64,000 bases of DNA from Scortum barcoo (GCA_023238725.1 CM041546.1:10168028-10232027); one strand, 5' to 3'; shown: positions 42,999-55,769, counted from the stretch's first letter. Notes: generated from the letters alone by a model not told the origin. Program-made: numbers and translations.

Positions 42999-45900
42999 AT
43001 GGGAAAAGCAGTCGTCATTTCGCTTTTAGTGGCTGCTTTAGCGGTACTGCTGGGAGAGAGGGTCCTCACCTTGAGGTAAAAGTTCAAAAGTTTTTTGTTA
43101 AGTTTTCCTTGAGGGAGAAATGGCAGTTGTGTTGCGGCCACCTGACTTCATGTAACTCCAGTGTGTTGACAACTTTGCAGGAAAAGGTTCCTGGCTTCAA
43201 GGGAGGTGGAGAATAATCACCTCCCCAACTGTGTCCTGTTCAAAAATCTGGGTAAGTAATGCCAGAAGAAAAGAAACATGCAACAAAAACAAATTTCAGT
43301 CAGCATAAAAAATGAATCGTGCAACTGTCGTCCTTTCAGATCAGGGCTCAGAGGATATAACCATCCTCCCAAATGGGCTTGCCTTTATCAGCACAGTAAG
43401 TATTTGAGTTGAAGTGCAGCCAAACCTAACCCAAAAACTAAGGTTAGATAAACGAATAATAGAAAGCAACAACTGCCCAGACTTTGTTTCATCTGTTCAA
43501 CCTGGGAGAAGTTCATTATTTGACTCAGGACTCAGGAATATGTCTGACCAACAGTAAACCCAAGTATGTTCAGTTCACAGTGACTTAAACAAAGAAAAAC
43601 AGGAAATCATACAGCTCTTTTATTGAATTCATATGTTCAACACAGCCTCATATTAATGTTTGTTTAACTCCTGCGGTGATCTCCAAAGAACAAAAAATCC
43701 TGCCTGATGTTGTCTTAAACTGTACTTGGCCAGCTTCCCTTTAACTGTAGAAAAAGAAAACCTCTCATTACCCACAATGAACTATGGTCGTTTTTATTTT
43801 TACTCCAAGTATGGTGTTGTGATTTATCGTGCAATTTAAAAAATTTTTTTTTACAGTTTGTTAAGTGAATATATTTTATATCTTAAGGGTCTGAGGTATC
43901 CTGGACTGCCTTTCACAGGAGCGACGGGAAAGATCTTCTCCCTCGATCTGGAAGATCCTCGGATGAAACCAGTGGAGCTACGCATGCCAAGAAACTTAGA
44001 TCTGGAGTCTTTCAACCCTCATGGCATCAGCGTATACGCCGATCCAAGTGGTAACAGCACTTATCACTTATGGGCGCGCAATTCACATACAAGTGCAAAA
44101 ACAGTGGTCCAGTGTTTTTCTGATGCTTTTTCAGTTTAATATGAAATTTAACAACATTAACAGCACAAATTTGTGTGTATTTTGCTATAGGAAAATCATT
44201 TCACTCCTAGTTCAGCTGACAGTTTTAACTGCTGAAGACAATTTATGTATTTATATGTTGTGAATATGTGCTTGTGTGTGCGTGTAGAGCATGCGGACAA
44301 ATCTGTTATGATCACATATGTGAAATTTGGATAGCGCCCTGTGTGGCGTGTACTGCGGACAAATCTGTTATATCACCCACTGTGATAATGTGATAGTTAC
44401 AACCCTGTGGGCACAATAGGAGTAGCTTAGGTTGTTATATTTTCTTTTTGATTATCTCAGGTGTGTCTGTGTATATTTTAAATTACATCTATATTGAACA
44501 ATGCACAATCAGTATAGTATGTTTTCTTTTTGATGTAGCGGTGTTTAAAAAGTAAGTATGTTTCCTTTTTTTGGGTATATGTACAACTACGGATGAAATT
44601 CTAATGTGTCATCAACCACTGCATAAATACTGCGTAGTGTGTAGCTGTGATAAATTCCTTTTTGCCTTATTTAAATCATGTGTGTAGCTGTGACTAATTC
44701 CTCACCATTGCCTTATTTAAATCTCTGTGTGTGCATTTACCATTCTCTCTCATACAAACACTTGTAAGTTTTTTTTTTTGTTCTGTTTTTTTTACAATGC
44801 TTCCCATGTCTCTCACCAGATGACACAGTATACCTGTTTGTTGTCAGTCATCCTCAACAAAAAAGCCAAGTAGAGCTGTTCAAGTTTGTTGAGGATGACT
44901 TCTCCCTGGTGCACCTGAAAACCATCAAGCATGAGCTTCTCCACAGGTGCAGTATGGTGACCGTATGGCACCTAATTTAAACAGTATCTACCACAAACTA
45001 CACTGTACTGAATAGGTTACTGAATTTGTAAAGCCATATGATAACGTGGTTGTTCAAAGACAGTGTGCTTATTGTGACTGATTCATAAAGTAATGGAAAT
45101 AATACAAACATTTCTCTTTCCAGCGTAAATGATATTGTTGCAGTGGGAGCAGACGCCTTCTATGCAACCAATGATCACTACTTTGAACATGAAATCCTTA
45201 AAGCTTTTGTGGAGCCTCTTCTGGGCCTGCCTTGGACTAATGTTGTGTACTACAGCCCAGAGGAAGTGAAAGTGGTCTCTGAGGGATATTACTTTGCAAA
45301 TGGCATTAACATCTCACCAGACAAGAGGTGAGAACGACATTCTGGGCTGTGCACTCGGTCATTCATGCTGCGGATGTTTGAATTTCTTCATTTTGGTATT
45401 CTTTCTCATTTGAAGGCATATATATGTAGCAGATATATTAGACCACAACGTGCACGTGTTGGAACGGAAAGAGGACAACGGGCTGGTCTCTGTGAAGGTA
45501 AGTAATTCAACATTTCTGCATGTTTGCTTCATCAGTTTTAATAGTTAAAAGTGTTGAACTTTACTGTACTAATTATTTTTTACACTACTATTATACAGTT
45601 CAGTTTTCTTAATCTGATGACATTAGGGTCAGGGAGTAGTTGAAATTGATTGATGTGATATTGATATGACTGTTTGACTAATTACAAAAAAAAAACAAAT
45701 GATGACATTGATGTTGATTTCAGTCAGCTTTATTTAACTATGTTGTTTATTTATTCTCTTTAAATGAAAACTTCAATAACATGTTTAGTTTTTAATCACA
45801 AATTTATGGGCCTCCAAAAGACTTTGTAAGTTCTGATAACTGAGAACTGAAGAAACCTTTGGGTGAAACATCTTGAAGAACCTCAAGCAAGTCCAGTTGA

Positions 45901-46834
45901 CTTTGTTCTCACTCCCAGAAAAAAGAAATGCTGATGTTGAATAACCACGCAGCTCTAGTTGGCATCATTTTCAGACTAATTGCAGAACTTGAATGCAAAG
46001 AAAGTGTTGAGGATTTTTCCAGCATTAACGTGTATTATGAAAGTTTTTACGTCAATGTGCAATGATGAAGGTAATTTGATTATTACCTACCTACCTGTTA
46101 CCTAAAGGCTAGCAGTGACTTCTTTACTTAAGGTGACTTGAAGTATAGTTACATGTATTTTACTTCGCATTATTTCCCTTTGATAGACAAACACAGGCAC
46201 AACTGTCAAATTTTCTTAATGTATTGTGATTAAAGCACTGCAAAACCAATTTACACTGATGCTAAGCAGTAAGTACATAATCAGGCCATGCTAGAATTGC
46301 CATTTTTAGGACACCACTACAGATGTGTATTTAATGACACTATTAATGGATTTGTAATTATAACCTTGTGTATGATGCCTCACCAGTCTGTGCCTGTGGG
46401 TTCACTCTGTGACAACATTGAAGTTGACCCTGAATCCGGTGACCTCTGGTTAGGCTGTCACCCTAACGCGTGGAAGCTTTTCATGTTTGACCCCAAGAAC
46501 CTACCTGGATCGGAGGTTTGTCTGTTCACTTTTACCTGACAGGAAATTGCGAGAGGCCTGACAACATTAGAAAATGAAATATAAAGTCTGTTTTTCTGTA
46601 TCTGCACATTCTGCTTAGCTGTTAGTCCATTTCTTTATAATGCTTTCCCTCTCATGATGATGTTTTCCTCAGGTCATCCAAATCCAGAACATTCACTCAG
46701 ATCAGCCAGAGGTGCGTCAGGTCTTCGCTGACGACGGCCGCATGATCATGGGATCCTCTGTAGCAGCTCCCTATGGGGGGAAGTTGCTCATTGGCACTGT
46801 GTTCCATAAAGCCATGTACTGTGATTTGGAGTAG
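42999..46834 (+). CDS. Paraoxonase (PON family lactonase), first copy
   Basis: Calcium-dependent six-bladed beta-propeller lactonase/esterase, normally secreted or ER-membrane bound with an uncleaved N-terminal anchor (family knowledge). Nine exons: 42999-43075, 43181-43251, 43340-43395, 43888-44050, 44820-44946, 45124-45327, 45416-45497, 46387-46515, 46673-46834; 356 residues, against 354-355 in mammals. Seen: hydrophobic N-terminal anchor (VVISLLVAALAVLLG), the disulphide cysteines (NCVLF and near-terminal YCDLE), calcium ligands in SEDIT, NDIVAVG, ANGINISPD and CDNIEVD, and the catalytic histidine in NPHGIS and SHPQ. The second-histidine region reads VVSHP where mammalian PONs have VVNHP. 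Last residues match the family. Poly(A) signal near 47338. Which PON number it corresponds to cannot be told. Confidence 0.93.
44280..44730. repeat. Short diverged local duplications in paraoxonase intron 4
   Basis: GCGGACAAATCTGTTAT occurs twice (near 44290 and 44354), and a unit starting GTGTAGCTGTGA and ending TTGCCTTATTTAAATC occurs twice in tandem (about 44638-44678 and 44684-44732). Confidence 0.6.
45835..45925. repeat. Fragment of a common teleost interspersed repeat
   Basis: The words GAAGAAACC, GTGAAACATCTT and CAAGTCCAGTTGAC in this order are, from memory, the core of a frequent fish repeat. A partner fragment from the other end of the family lies near 63825. No search was run. Confidence 0.45.
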
Positions 46835-46839
46835 GCAGT

Positions 46840-48500
46840 TACTCTTTGACATATGGTTTACAGTAAGCGGGGAAAAAAAACAGTCAGGGCAGTGATGATT
46901 TGAATGATGATATACCTGGATATTGCACCGCTTAAGAAAAAATACTTAACTGTGTTGTACTAGACCAGATCTGATAATAGACCTAGAACATCTCTCAATT
47001 CAAAGAGCACTTACAGGAGGAGCTGGGAGAAGATAGATGGATGATGTTGAAATGATTTTATAGTAATGAGCCCAGGGTACAACAGCATATTTGAAAATGT
47101 CCTCAGGTACTGAAGTCAGTGAACTGCTCAGATACTTGAACTTCTGTGAAATAAGTACTTGTACAACATTATTTCTAGTCAAAGATGTTCATATACCTGC
47201 TTCACCGCGTATCATGAAAAGAATATCACTGGTCAAGTCAAATGTGAGATCTTTGCAAACGCGATGTATGTAATTGAATTTTTTGACATGATTTTAATTG
47301 CCGTTGAAGAAAAAAATGTCACATTTGGGTTTGAATGTAAATAAAACAGTGAAGAGAGTTGTGCTGCATCTGTAGTTTCTCTCGTGGCTCAACCAAACGT
47401 GCACTAGATGAGTTGTGCAATATGTCTTCAGACAGATGTTGGCACACAATGACTGTATGTAAGTCTGGACATTGAAAGGGATGCTTGGAAAAACAGTACT
47501 TCAATACTTGTTGATTTAACTGTCTGGCATAACTTGAGTTAAACAAGTTGTCTCTTGCTTTCCCATTCACAAGAAACTCTGTCTGTCTGGTCTGTCCGGC
47601 CTCCTCATACCTTTTGACCTTCCCCACTGTACAAAGAGCACAATACTTCTTTTGCACATATGACATCCTGTTGGACTTTTCCTTGTTTTTATATTAAATG
47701 TCAGTTGTCTTTGGTTTTGTTCGTTACAACTAACCAACCAAATACAACCATGTTTTGTTTTTCCATAATTTTGATAAGTCATTTAATCAATGAGCATAAG
47801 AAGAACCTTTTATACAGCAAAAAGTAATGAAATTTATCAATATATTGACTGCATACTTAATCACATTTTTAGGTTTTTCACCTAATGGGATTTAGTCCAA
47901 ATTTTCACAAATAGTGTCCTGATATGTATCCTACACCTCAGAGCAATGTGAATATCAATACTATTATCAATACTAATATCAATACATATTTATTATGAAA
48001 CTAGGGCCTAGAGATCCATTTTCTAAACCTGCTTATCCTGAGCACACAGGGTCGCAGGGGTGCTGGAGCCTGTCCCAGCTATCTTTGGGCGAGAGGCAGG
48101 GTACACCCTGGACTGGACGCCAGTCAGTCGCAGGGCTGACATTGAAGACAGAAAACCACTCACAGACATTCACACCTAGGGTTGCCAATTAACCTAACCT
48201 GCAGGGAGGAAGCTGGAGTACCCAGAGAGAACCCACACAGGCACAGGGAGAACATGCAAACACACAGAACCCAGGACCCTCTAGCTGTGAGGCGACAGTG
48301 CTAACCTCTACACCACTGTAATATAACTAAAGTTTATAGACAATAATATGTGGAGGGGTGCAGTACAGCCGGGACATGTCCCCTGTGTCCAGTTTGAATT
48401 GCAACATGTAGTTTGGTGCTTCTTCCATATGCACTTTAGCGCCCTCTTTGGTGCAGCTGTGTAAATGCTGTGTAAATGCACTCTGAAAGTGTTCCTGTTT
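46840..48500. other. Spacer between the two paraoxonase genes
   Basis: The first 500 bases are probably 3' UTR of the first copy. A teleost interspersed repeat occupies about 48013-48320. A CTCF-like word (AGCGCCCTCTTTGGTG) lies near 48438 before the second copy. No other gene seen. Confidence 0.5.
48013..48320. repeat. Common teleost interspersed repeat (GCTTATCCT..GTACACCCTGGACTGG family)
   Basis: Contains in order GGGTCGCAGGGGTGCTGGAG, CAGGGTACACCCTGGACTGG, ACATTCACACCTA, TTGCCAATTAACCTAACCTG and GGAGAACATGCAAACAC, which together are the known framework of a very abundant fish repeat. Family name not assigned without a search. Confidence 0.75.
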
Positions 48501-48518
48501 AACCTTTAATTTCCAAAC

Positions 48519-51500
48519 ATGGCTGCCATGAAGAAAACACTGATCGCTGTTTTTGTGGCTGCTTTTGCAGCTTACATTGGAAGCAGATATCTTAAACTAC
48601 GGTAAGTATTCATTGCTTTAGGAGTGAACTGGAGACCAAATGAGGTATAGTTTTAGTCACAGTTTTTCTGTGCTGACAGCAGTTATTTACTACAGGAGGG
48701 AAAATATGAGCATGCAGGAAGTGGAAGTTTAAAAATGTAATAATACTGATACTGATATAAAACATGACACAGTATACTTGCAAGTTCTGGTTTTGTTTTT
48801 GAAAAGCTTCAGTATATTTATTTTTCTCCTGCAGGGAGGTGATTCTTGCTTCCAGAGAAGTTCCTGTGAAACACCTGCCACGCTGTCATTATTTACAGAA
48901 TATTGGTAGGCATTCTTGTGTCATATTTTGGTGGATTTACATTGTCAAAAAATGTTTTACAATTTATTTCTGGACATTGGCCATTTATGCATAACATGTG
49001 ATCATAAATGAAGAGTTTGAAGTCCAGTTACCTGACTGTGGGTCAAATGTCAGCTGTGTGGTAATGTTAGGGTGGTAAAATAAAATAAAATAAAATAAGG
49101 AACTGAAAAATCCAACACATTTGTTTTTTGTGTGTTTTTTTGTTTGTTTTTTTGTACAGAATATGGGGCAGAGGATATCACAATACTAAGAGATGGACTG
49201 GCCTTCCTCAGCACAGTATGTTGTTAAAATGTTTGAACAGTTCCACTAATCTTAATTTGATAAAGTTTCCTTGAATTGTGTGGAATTATGAGTCAACAGA
49301 TTTAAATTACTTTATTAATTATTATCAGTTAGTGGACATTCATTCATTCATGTGTTTCTGTGAATGACAACAGATAACAGATATATCTATACCAACATCT
49401 TACATTTGGTTGTTTCCACTCAGGGTTTGAAGTTTCCTTGGCTGCCTTCATTCTCTGATGAACCAGGGAAAATGTACGTTTTGGATCTGCTGCACCCAAA
49501 GCCAACTCCGGTGGAGCTGAAAATCAACGGAGAGCTGGACCTTAGCTCTTTCAACCCTCACGGCATCAGCGCATACGTCGACGAAGCAGGTGAAGTACTA
49601 ATCAGGTGCAATGAAGTGATCACGCTGGATCACTTCGTGCACAGACTCAATTTCTTCAATTTCATGAAGAGGAATCAAACATTTTACGAACCTTAACATC
49701 AAGTTTGACTTTTATTGTATCAATCAGATAGTAAAAAGGAAAAAAAGTCCTAAATATTATATTCCATCTTCTTGAAACACACTAGTTTACTGCAAAATGC
49801 AAATTCAAGATCTCTTAATTTTCAATTTGGCTGTTACACAAGTGATGCATCAAGCAAGATGTTGTATGAATAGAACACATTCATTATACTGGTCTAAAAC
49901 CCAAAGGATGTTTTTTGAATGGTAGAGTATCAGTTTAAATAGAGCATCAGATTGTAAGGGACAGCCCTCTTTAAACAACACATCATTAAATTAATCCAGT
50001 ACGACATTGCATTCAAAATTATTCACATGTATGCAAATTCACCAACATATCTACTATCCATTCTTACAGGCCCCAGGAGGAACTGTATACATGTGGACAA
50101 AATTGTTGGTACCCTTCTTTTAAAGAAAGAAAAACCCACAGAGGTCACTGAAGTTTCATTAGTTTGTTTTTTTAATTATTCTGTTGAATCACAATTCAAA
50201 AGCAATGTCTGATTTTCATTATGTTTATTTATTATTACTTTTGTCAGTTTCAAGTTATTTCAGTGACCATTGTGGGTTTTTCTTTCTTTAACAGAAGGGT
50301 ACCAACAATTTTGTTCACGTGTGTATATACTTTTTTCAACTATCTGAAGAAGAAAGAAAGAAAGTCTCTGGCACTTGCTGCGTTTTGTTGAAAAACAGTG
50401 GAGCCAAATTTTATAGTAAAGAGTTAAGTCATCATCGCTAGAGAATGAGGAACAGGATGGGAAACCGGTTAAAACGACCACAGATTTCACAGAAACATCT
50501 GGCAAGAATTTGTTGACTCATGCAACAAAGCCCTACAGATATATAGTTATATAGCGGACTGGTGAGCAAACCTCATGTGCTTTTTAGTGTCTAATTTACT
50601 GGTGATGAGGTAACCTAACATACTGTGCCCTCAAAAAAAAAGGTTAATTTATTTGAAAACATATAACTAACATATAACTTGAATGTTGCTGCTAATGCTA
50701 ACCCGGCATATTGTGCTACCTCACATTAAAACACTTAACTTGGACAAACAAAGGGTGGCTTTTAATGTGAAGGGCAGTGTACTTGTCACAGTTGTAATTG
50801 CCCATTTCTGGGAGCTGTAGTGTTAAGACTTGTTGTTCCCACAGTAACCACAAATACTTTAAATTAAACTTTTCTTTTTTTTTTCTTTTTTTTTTGCACA
50901 TGTCCCTTTAGGGGCTCCCAAATCAAATACCAGAACGCGAATCAAATAGAAACTTTTTTAGGTCCACAGAGAATTTTGCATGATTTTCATTTTCAAAAGG
51001 TAAAAAAAGTAGAGTAATGAGGACAACAACACACTGCTGTTTGTTTGCAGATGACATCGTGTACCTGTTTGTTGTCAATCACCCACAAAAGCACACAAGC
51101 CAAATAGAGATCTTTCATTTTGTTGAGGAGAACACCCTTGTGCACCTAAAAACTATTACTCACCCCCTACTCAACAGGTATGTACCGTATAATAAACCAT
51201 TGACATTATCACACTTCTTACATTTGGCAATATCTACATGCATTTTGTGTCACTCATCATGTCTTCCAGTGTAAATGACATAGTTGCAGTCGGAGTGGAG
51301 AGCTTCTACGTCACCAACGATCGCTACTTTTACAATGATGTCCTTCATATTCTGTGTGTCCTCGTACTGGGTCGCACCTGGAGTGATGTGGTGTATTACA
51401 GTCCAAAGGAAGTGAGGGTGGCAGCCGATGGCTTCATGGCCTCAAATGGGATCAACATGTCGCCTGATAAACGGTCATTCCCAATACGTCTCAGCAGTCA

Positions 51501-54500
51501 CTGCATGTGCATGTTCTTTAGACTGAATGTATTTCCACAGCTGTGTTTCCTGTGTAATGCTAAAACAGTAATGTTTTTTTTTTCCAGGTATATTTACGTT
51601 GCAGATATAATAGACCATGAGATAGATGTTTTTGAGAGACGAGAAGGGGAACAGTTGGTGTATCTCAAGGTAATACAGCATTTTTCCCCCTTAACCCCCT
51701 TAAAAAAAAAAAAGGAAAAAAAAAGAAAATTTTGGGAAACACTCATTATTGCATTTTTTGCCACACATATCCCTCTTTTTTCCAGCTTTAATGCTAAGCT
51801 AAGCTAACCGACTGCTGCCTTAATATTTAACGTACAGATATGAGAGTGATATTAAAGCAAGACAGCGAATAAAGGCATTTAGCACTTTGTACTAACGCAA
51901 TGGCCCCAAGAAGAGCTCCCATAGTAGAGGAGATAGAGGACATCAAGAAATCCCTCAATTTTCTGGGTGAAGAAGTCTCTACTGTCAGGCTGCAGCAGAG
52001 GAACATCCTGGACCTGGTGGATGCAGACATTGCAAGTACGGCTAGATTCCTGAGGAAGCAAGGAAAAAATCCAAAATACTTGGACACAAATCTGCAAAGT
52101 ATTTATTAAACTGAAAGGAACCGCTGAAAAGGCAAAGATCCTGGTCATCTGAGACATTGGGAAATCGGACAAATTGTGATGAAGCAGAACATAGTGAGGA
52201 AATGATCAAACTCAGATACTAAACACACCACACAATCATGACAAGAGAACTGGACGCTTTTGTTTACATTGAACACAAAATACAAGATATAGAAAATAAT
52301 ATCGATCCGGAAAATAACTTATTCAGTAACATCAACAACAGCTGCCGTTATTACACAGAAAATCAATACAATACAATGATTAAATCAGAGCACAACATAT
52401 CAATCATTCACGTAAACAGCAGAAGTCTATATGCCAACTTCCACAAAATCAAAGAATATCTCAGTCAGTTCAGTACTATTCAGTATAATAGCCATATCAG
52501 AAACATGGATTAATAATGAGAAGGAAGTAGATTTTGAACTAGATGGATATGAATTTAATTATATCAACAGAAAAAAACAAAAATGGAGGAGGGGTGGCAA
52601 TATACGTGGACAAATGTTTTGAAATATAAAAACAGTGGATGATTTACTTGAGTGTCTTACAATAGAAATTTGTTTAAAAAAGACGAAGAATATAATGGTT
52701 AGTTGTTTATATAGATCTCCTGGATCGAATATCGAAGTGTTTAGAGACTGGATGGAAAACATGTTCACAAAGTCAACAACACTTTACAACACTTTACATT
52801 TGTGGTGACTTTAACATAGACCTCTTGAATCCAAAGAAACATAAAATGACAGAAGTCTTTATAAACTCAATGTTCAGCATGGGCTTGTACCCAACAATCA
52901 CCAAACCAAGCAGGATCACTTCTCACTGTGCCACTTTAACAGACAATATATTTACGAACATCTTGGAAAACAATACAGAAAGCGGACTCTTACTAATAGA
53001 CATCAGTGACCATCTACCTATTTTCCTTGTATGTAACTGTAATTATAGAAAGAAAAAGGATAGCAATAATTCTAAATATATAAGAGTGAAAACAGAGGAA
53101 GAAAAATTACTTAATGACACAGAACTGGAAAATTATTTACAAAGAAAAAGATATCGATAAAGCATATGAGGAATTTTTAAAAATATTCAACTTACTATAC
53201 AATAAAAAAATGCCCTATAAAGAAATACAGTAATAAACATAAACTGTGGGTCACCAAGGGGCTACAAAATGCCTGCAAAAAGAACTATAGAGGCAGAGAT
53301 AAAAATATAAAAAATATAAGAATAAATTAACTAATATTATGAGTATATATAAGAGACTATTATAATAAATTACTGGAAAGAAAATAAAAATAACACTAAA
53401 GGTATATGGAATGTTCTAAATGGCATTGTGAGAAACAAATCCAAAAATACAAATTACCCAGAATACTTCATTGAAAATGACAAGACCTTTAATAATATGG
53501 AAGATGGTTTTAACAGATTCTTCGTAAACGTGGGACCAGAAGTAGCAGCAAAAATAGAGAAACCAGAGACAACAGAATGTGGGGGCAAGCAATTGATGAA
53601 AAAGAAATCATGGAGATAGTAAGAAATTATAAAAACAAAACCTCTACAGACTGGAATGATATTGACAGGACAACAGTGATGAACGTTATTAAAGAAACTG
53701 TAAAACCACTAACCCACATCTGCAACTTGTCTTTTCAATCCGAACAAAATGAAAATAGCAAAAGTGATACCACTGTTTAAAACTGGAGATAGACACCATT
53801 TCACAAACTACATGCCTGTTTCTTTACTCCCCCAGTTCTCCAAAATACTCGAAAAACTTTTTACAGACTTAACAAATTCATTGAAAAACACAACCTGCTT
53901 ACAGACAGTCAATATGGATTCAGAACGTCTCTAGCACTAATTGAATTAATTGAAGAAATAACAAATTATATAGACAACAAAAAATAGCAGTAGGAGTATT
54001 TTTGGACTTAAAAAAAAGCCTTCAACACCAATGATCATAGCACATTATTAAAAAAACTGGAAAGGTACGGGATAAAGGGAGTTGGGTTGAGCCGACTGGA
54101 AAACTATTTAAGAAACAGGCAACAGTATGTGCAAATAGGTGAACATGAATCAGAGTACATGGAAATTACATGCGGAGTACCACAGAGCTGGAAATCACAT
54201 GTAAGCCATGTGCGAGCAAAGCTGGCGAAATGCACTGCAATTCTTGTGAAAATAAGACATATTCTGGATCATAAATCATTATATACTCTATACTGCTCAC
54301 TGTTCTTACCGTATCTATCTTACTGTGTGGAGGTCTGGGGAAACATCTACAAAAGCACTCTACAGCCGATATGCACAATTCAGAAAAAAGCAATAAGGAC
54401 AATAAACAATGCAGGATACAGAGAACATACAAACCCATTCAAGCTGTTTATAATATACTGTTTCTGTTTCTTTTCTTTTTTTTCTGTTATTATTATTATT

Positions 54501-55765
54501 ATTGTTCACTATTTATTGTAAATACTGTTTTTTTGTGTCTTGTGTGTTTTTTCGTCTATTATTTAATGTCTCTTTTACTTTGTTTTGAGCTGCTGTAACA
54601 GTGGAATTTCCCCACTGTGGGATCAATAAAAGATCTTATCTATCTCATCTTATCTTATCTTAAAAATCACACACAGTGAAATTTATAGATCTTGTTAAAT
54701 TCAAAACAGTGCAGATAATGTACAAAGCAAGAAATAATCTACTGCCAAAAAATATCCAGGGAATGTTCACTGAAAGAGAGGGAGGCTATAATCTAAGGGG
54801 AGATCTAGATTTTAAAAAACAAAGAACAACAATGAAAAGCATGTGCATATCAAACTGTAGGGTGACTTTGTGGAACAGTTTGGAGCGAGAGATAAAGTAC
54901 AAATCTAAATCTATTTTAAAAAAAAAAGGTACAAAAAACTATTTCTAAATAAGTATATGGAAGAGGAAGTGTGTTAAATGGGAGTGTGATGAGGGATATA
55001 TTTATATTTATATTGAAGTTTATGTAGTATTTATATATGCTATATATTTATATGGATGTTTAGGTAATGAATATGTATTATAAATTTATATGGATAATGC
55101 TACATACTATTGGCAACAATATAAAAATATATAAACCAGGATGAGTAAAAAGGGGTAGGAATTTAAAAAAAAAAAAAAAAAGTGTATACTTCTTCCAACC
55201 CCTTTTTCGAAACTTGTATGTATACTATGATTTGATGATACTTCTATTTTGTTAGGGTTAATTCAATTACTAATGTCAAACTGTTGTTTTTTTTTCTTTA
55301 ACATGCTTTTTCGTAACTTAGGTAGCTTTTGTAACCTAAAAACAATTATACACGCTTATACACTATTATTTACTGTTTGTAATATTTCCAACCAGTCTGT
55401 AGCTGTTGGGTCACTCTGCGATAACATCGAGGTGGACCACAGGACAGGTGACTTATGGCTGGGCTGCCATCCAAATAGCTTGAAGTTGTTAGCATATGAT
55501 CCTAAAGATCCACCTGGCTCTGAGGTTGGTAGCCTTTTAGTTGTTGTTGTTTTTTTTTTTGACATGACACAGTTTCTTATAATTTAATTCATGTTTTCTC
55601 CAGATCATCAAGATCAAGAACATTCACTCGGAACAGCCGGTGGTGAGCCAGGAGTACCTCGATAACGGCCGTGTGCTCATGGCCTCCACTGTAGCAGCTC
55701 CCTATGAGGGAAAGTTGCTAATTGGCACTGCTTTTCACAAAGCCATGTGCTGTGATTTGAAGTAA
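48519..55765 (+). CDS. Paraoxonase (PON family lactonase), second copy
   Basis: Nine exons with the same lengths and phases as the first copy apart from exon 1 and three bases in exon 4: 48519-48601, 48835-48905, 49160-49215, 49424-49589, 51051-51177, 51270-51473, 51588-51669, 55396-55524, 55604-55765; 359 residues. It has the N-terminal hydrophobic anchor after MAAMKKT, cysteines (PRCHY and AMCCDLK), calcium ligands (AEDIT, NDIVAVG, SNGINMSPD, CDNIEVD) and both catalytic histidines (NPHGIS and VVNHPQ). So this copy keeps the full set, unlike the first. Differences include TNDRYF where the family has TNDHYF. Intron 4 carries a Tc1-type MITE and intron 7 a LINE of over 3 kb. The exon 6 donor is weak (CG/GTCATT). 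Tandem duplication with the first copy is clear. Poly(A) signal at 55866. Confidence 0.93.
49076..49100. repeat. (AAAAT)n simple repeat
   Basis: About five AAAAT units in the second intron of the second paraoxonase gene. Confidence 0.9.
50085..50328. mobile_element. Tc1/mariner-type MITE in paraoxonase copy 2 intron 4
   Basis: Two ends of about 70 bases are inverted repeats: GACAAAATTGTTGGTACCC near 50095 and its complement GGGTACCAACAATTTTGTTC near 50298, continuing with CTTTAAAGAAAGAAAAACCCAC-like arms. Both ends are flanked by TA. The centre is AT-rich without coding capacity. The terminal sequence resembles common teleost Tc1-like elements. Confidence 0.8.
51775..51885. repeat. Teleost repeat fragment (ATGCTAAGCTAAGCTAACC type)
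   Basis: ATGCTAAGCTAAGCTAACC, then ATTTAACGTACAGATATGAG and GCAAGACAGCGAATAA, is from memory the inner part of a widespread percomorph repeat. The LINE begins immediately after, so the LINE probably inserted into or beside it. Confidence 0.55.
51887..55230 (+). mobile_element. Decayed non-LTR retrotransposon (L2/CR1-like LINE) in paraoxonase copy 2 intron 7
   Basis: Sense-oriented. ORF1 remnant at 51900-52109 (70 codons, rich in Glu/Lys/Leu, coiled-coil-like). ORF2 remnant follows with an APE-type endonuclease (words IIHVNSRSLYANFHKI, IAISETWIN, GGG-IYVDK and ISDHLPIF) from about 52390 to 53040, reverse transcriptase fragments (P-SLLPQFSKILEKL at about 53810; FLDLKKAF-type motif at about 54000; YLRNRQQYV and CGVPQ near 54090-54190) and a C-terminal region ending near 54948. 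Stops and frameshifts break it repeatedly. The part after CGVPQ, including the YADD catalytic motif, is missing. The 3' end includes ATAAACCAGGATGAG, a poly(A) run and TTCTTCCAACCCCTTTTTCG, a typical tail word. An unrelated insertion interrupts it near 54440-54665. Confidence 0.85.
54440..54665 (+). mobile_element. Nested 3' fragment of another LINE (or SINE) with TTATC tail
   Basis: Inside the LINE ORF2 lies a 5'-truncated piece ending AATTTCCCCACTGTGGGATC, AATAAAAG and a TTATC-type tail repeat. That ending is typical of fish L2-like LINEs and SINEs that share their tails. The host ORF2 reading resumes right after it with KSHTVKFIDLVKF. Confidence 0.65.
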
Positions 55766-55769
55766 GCTG

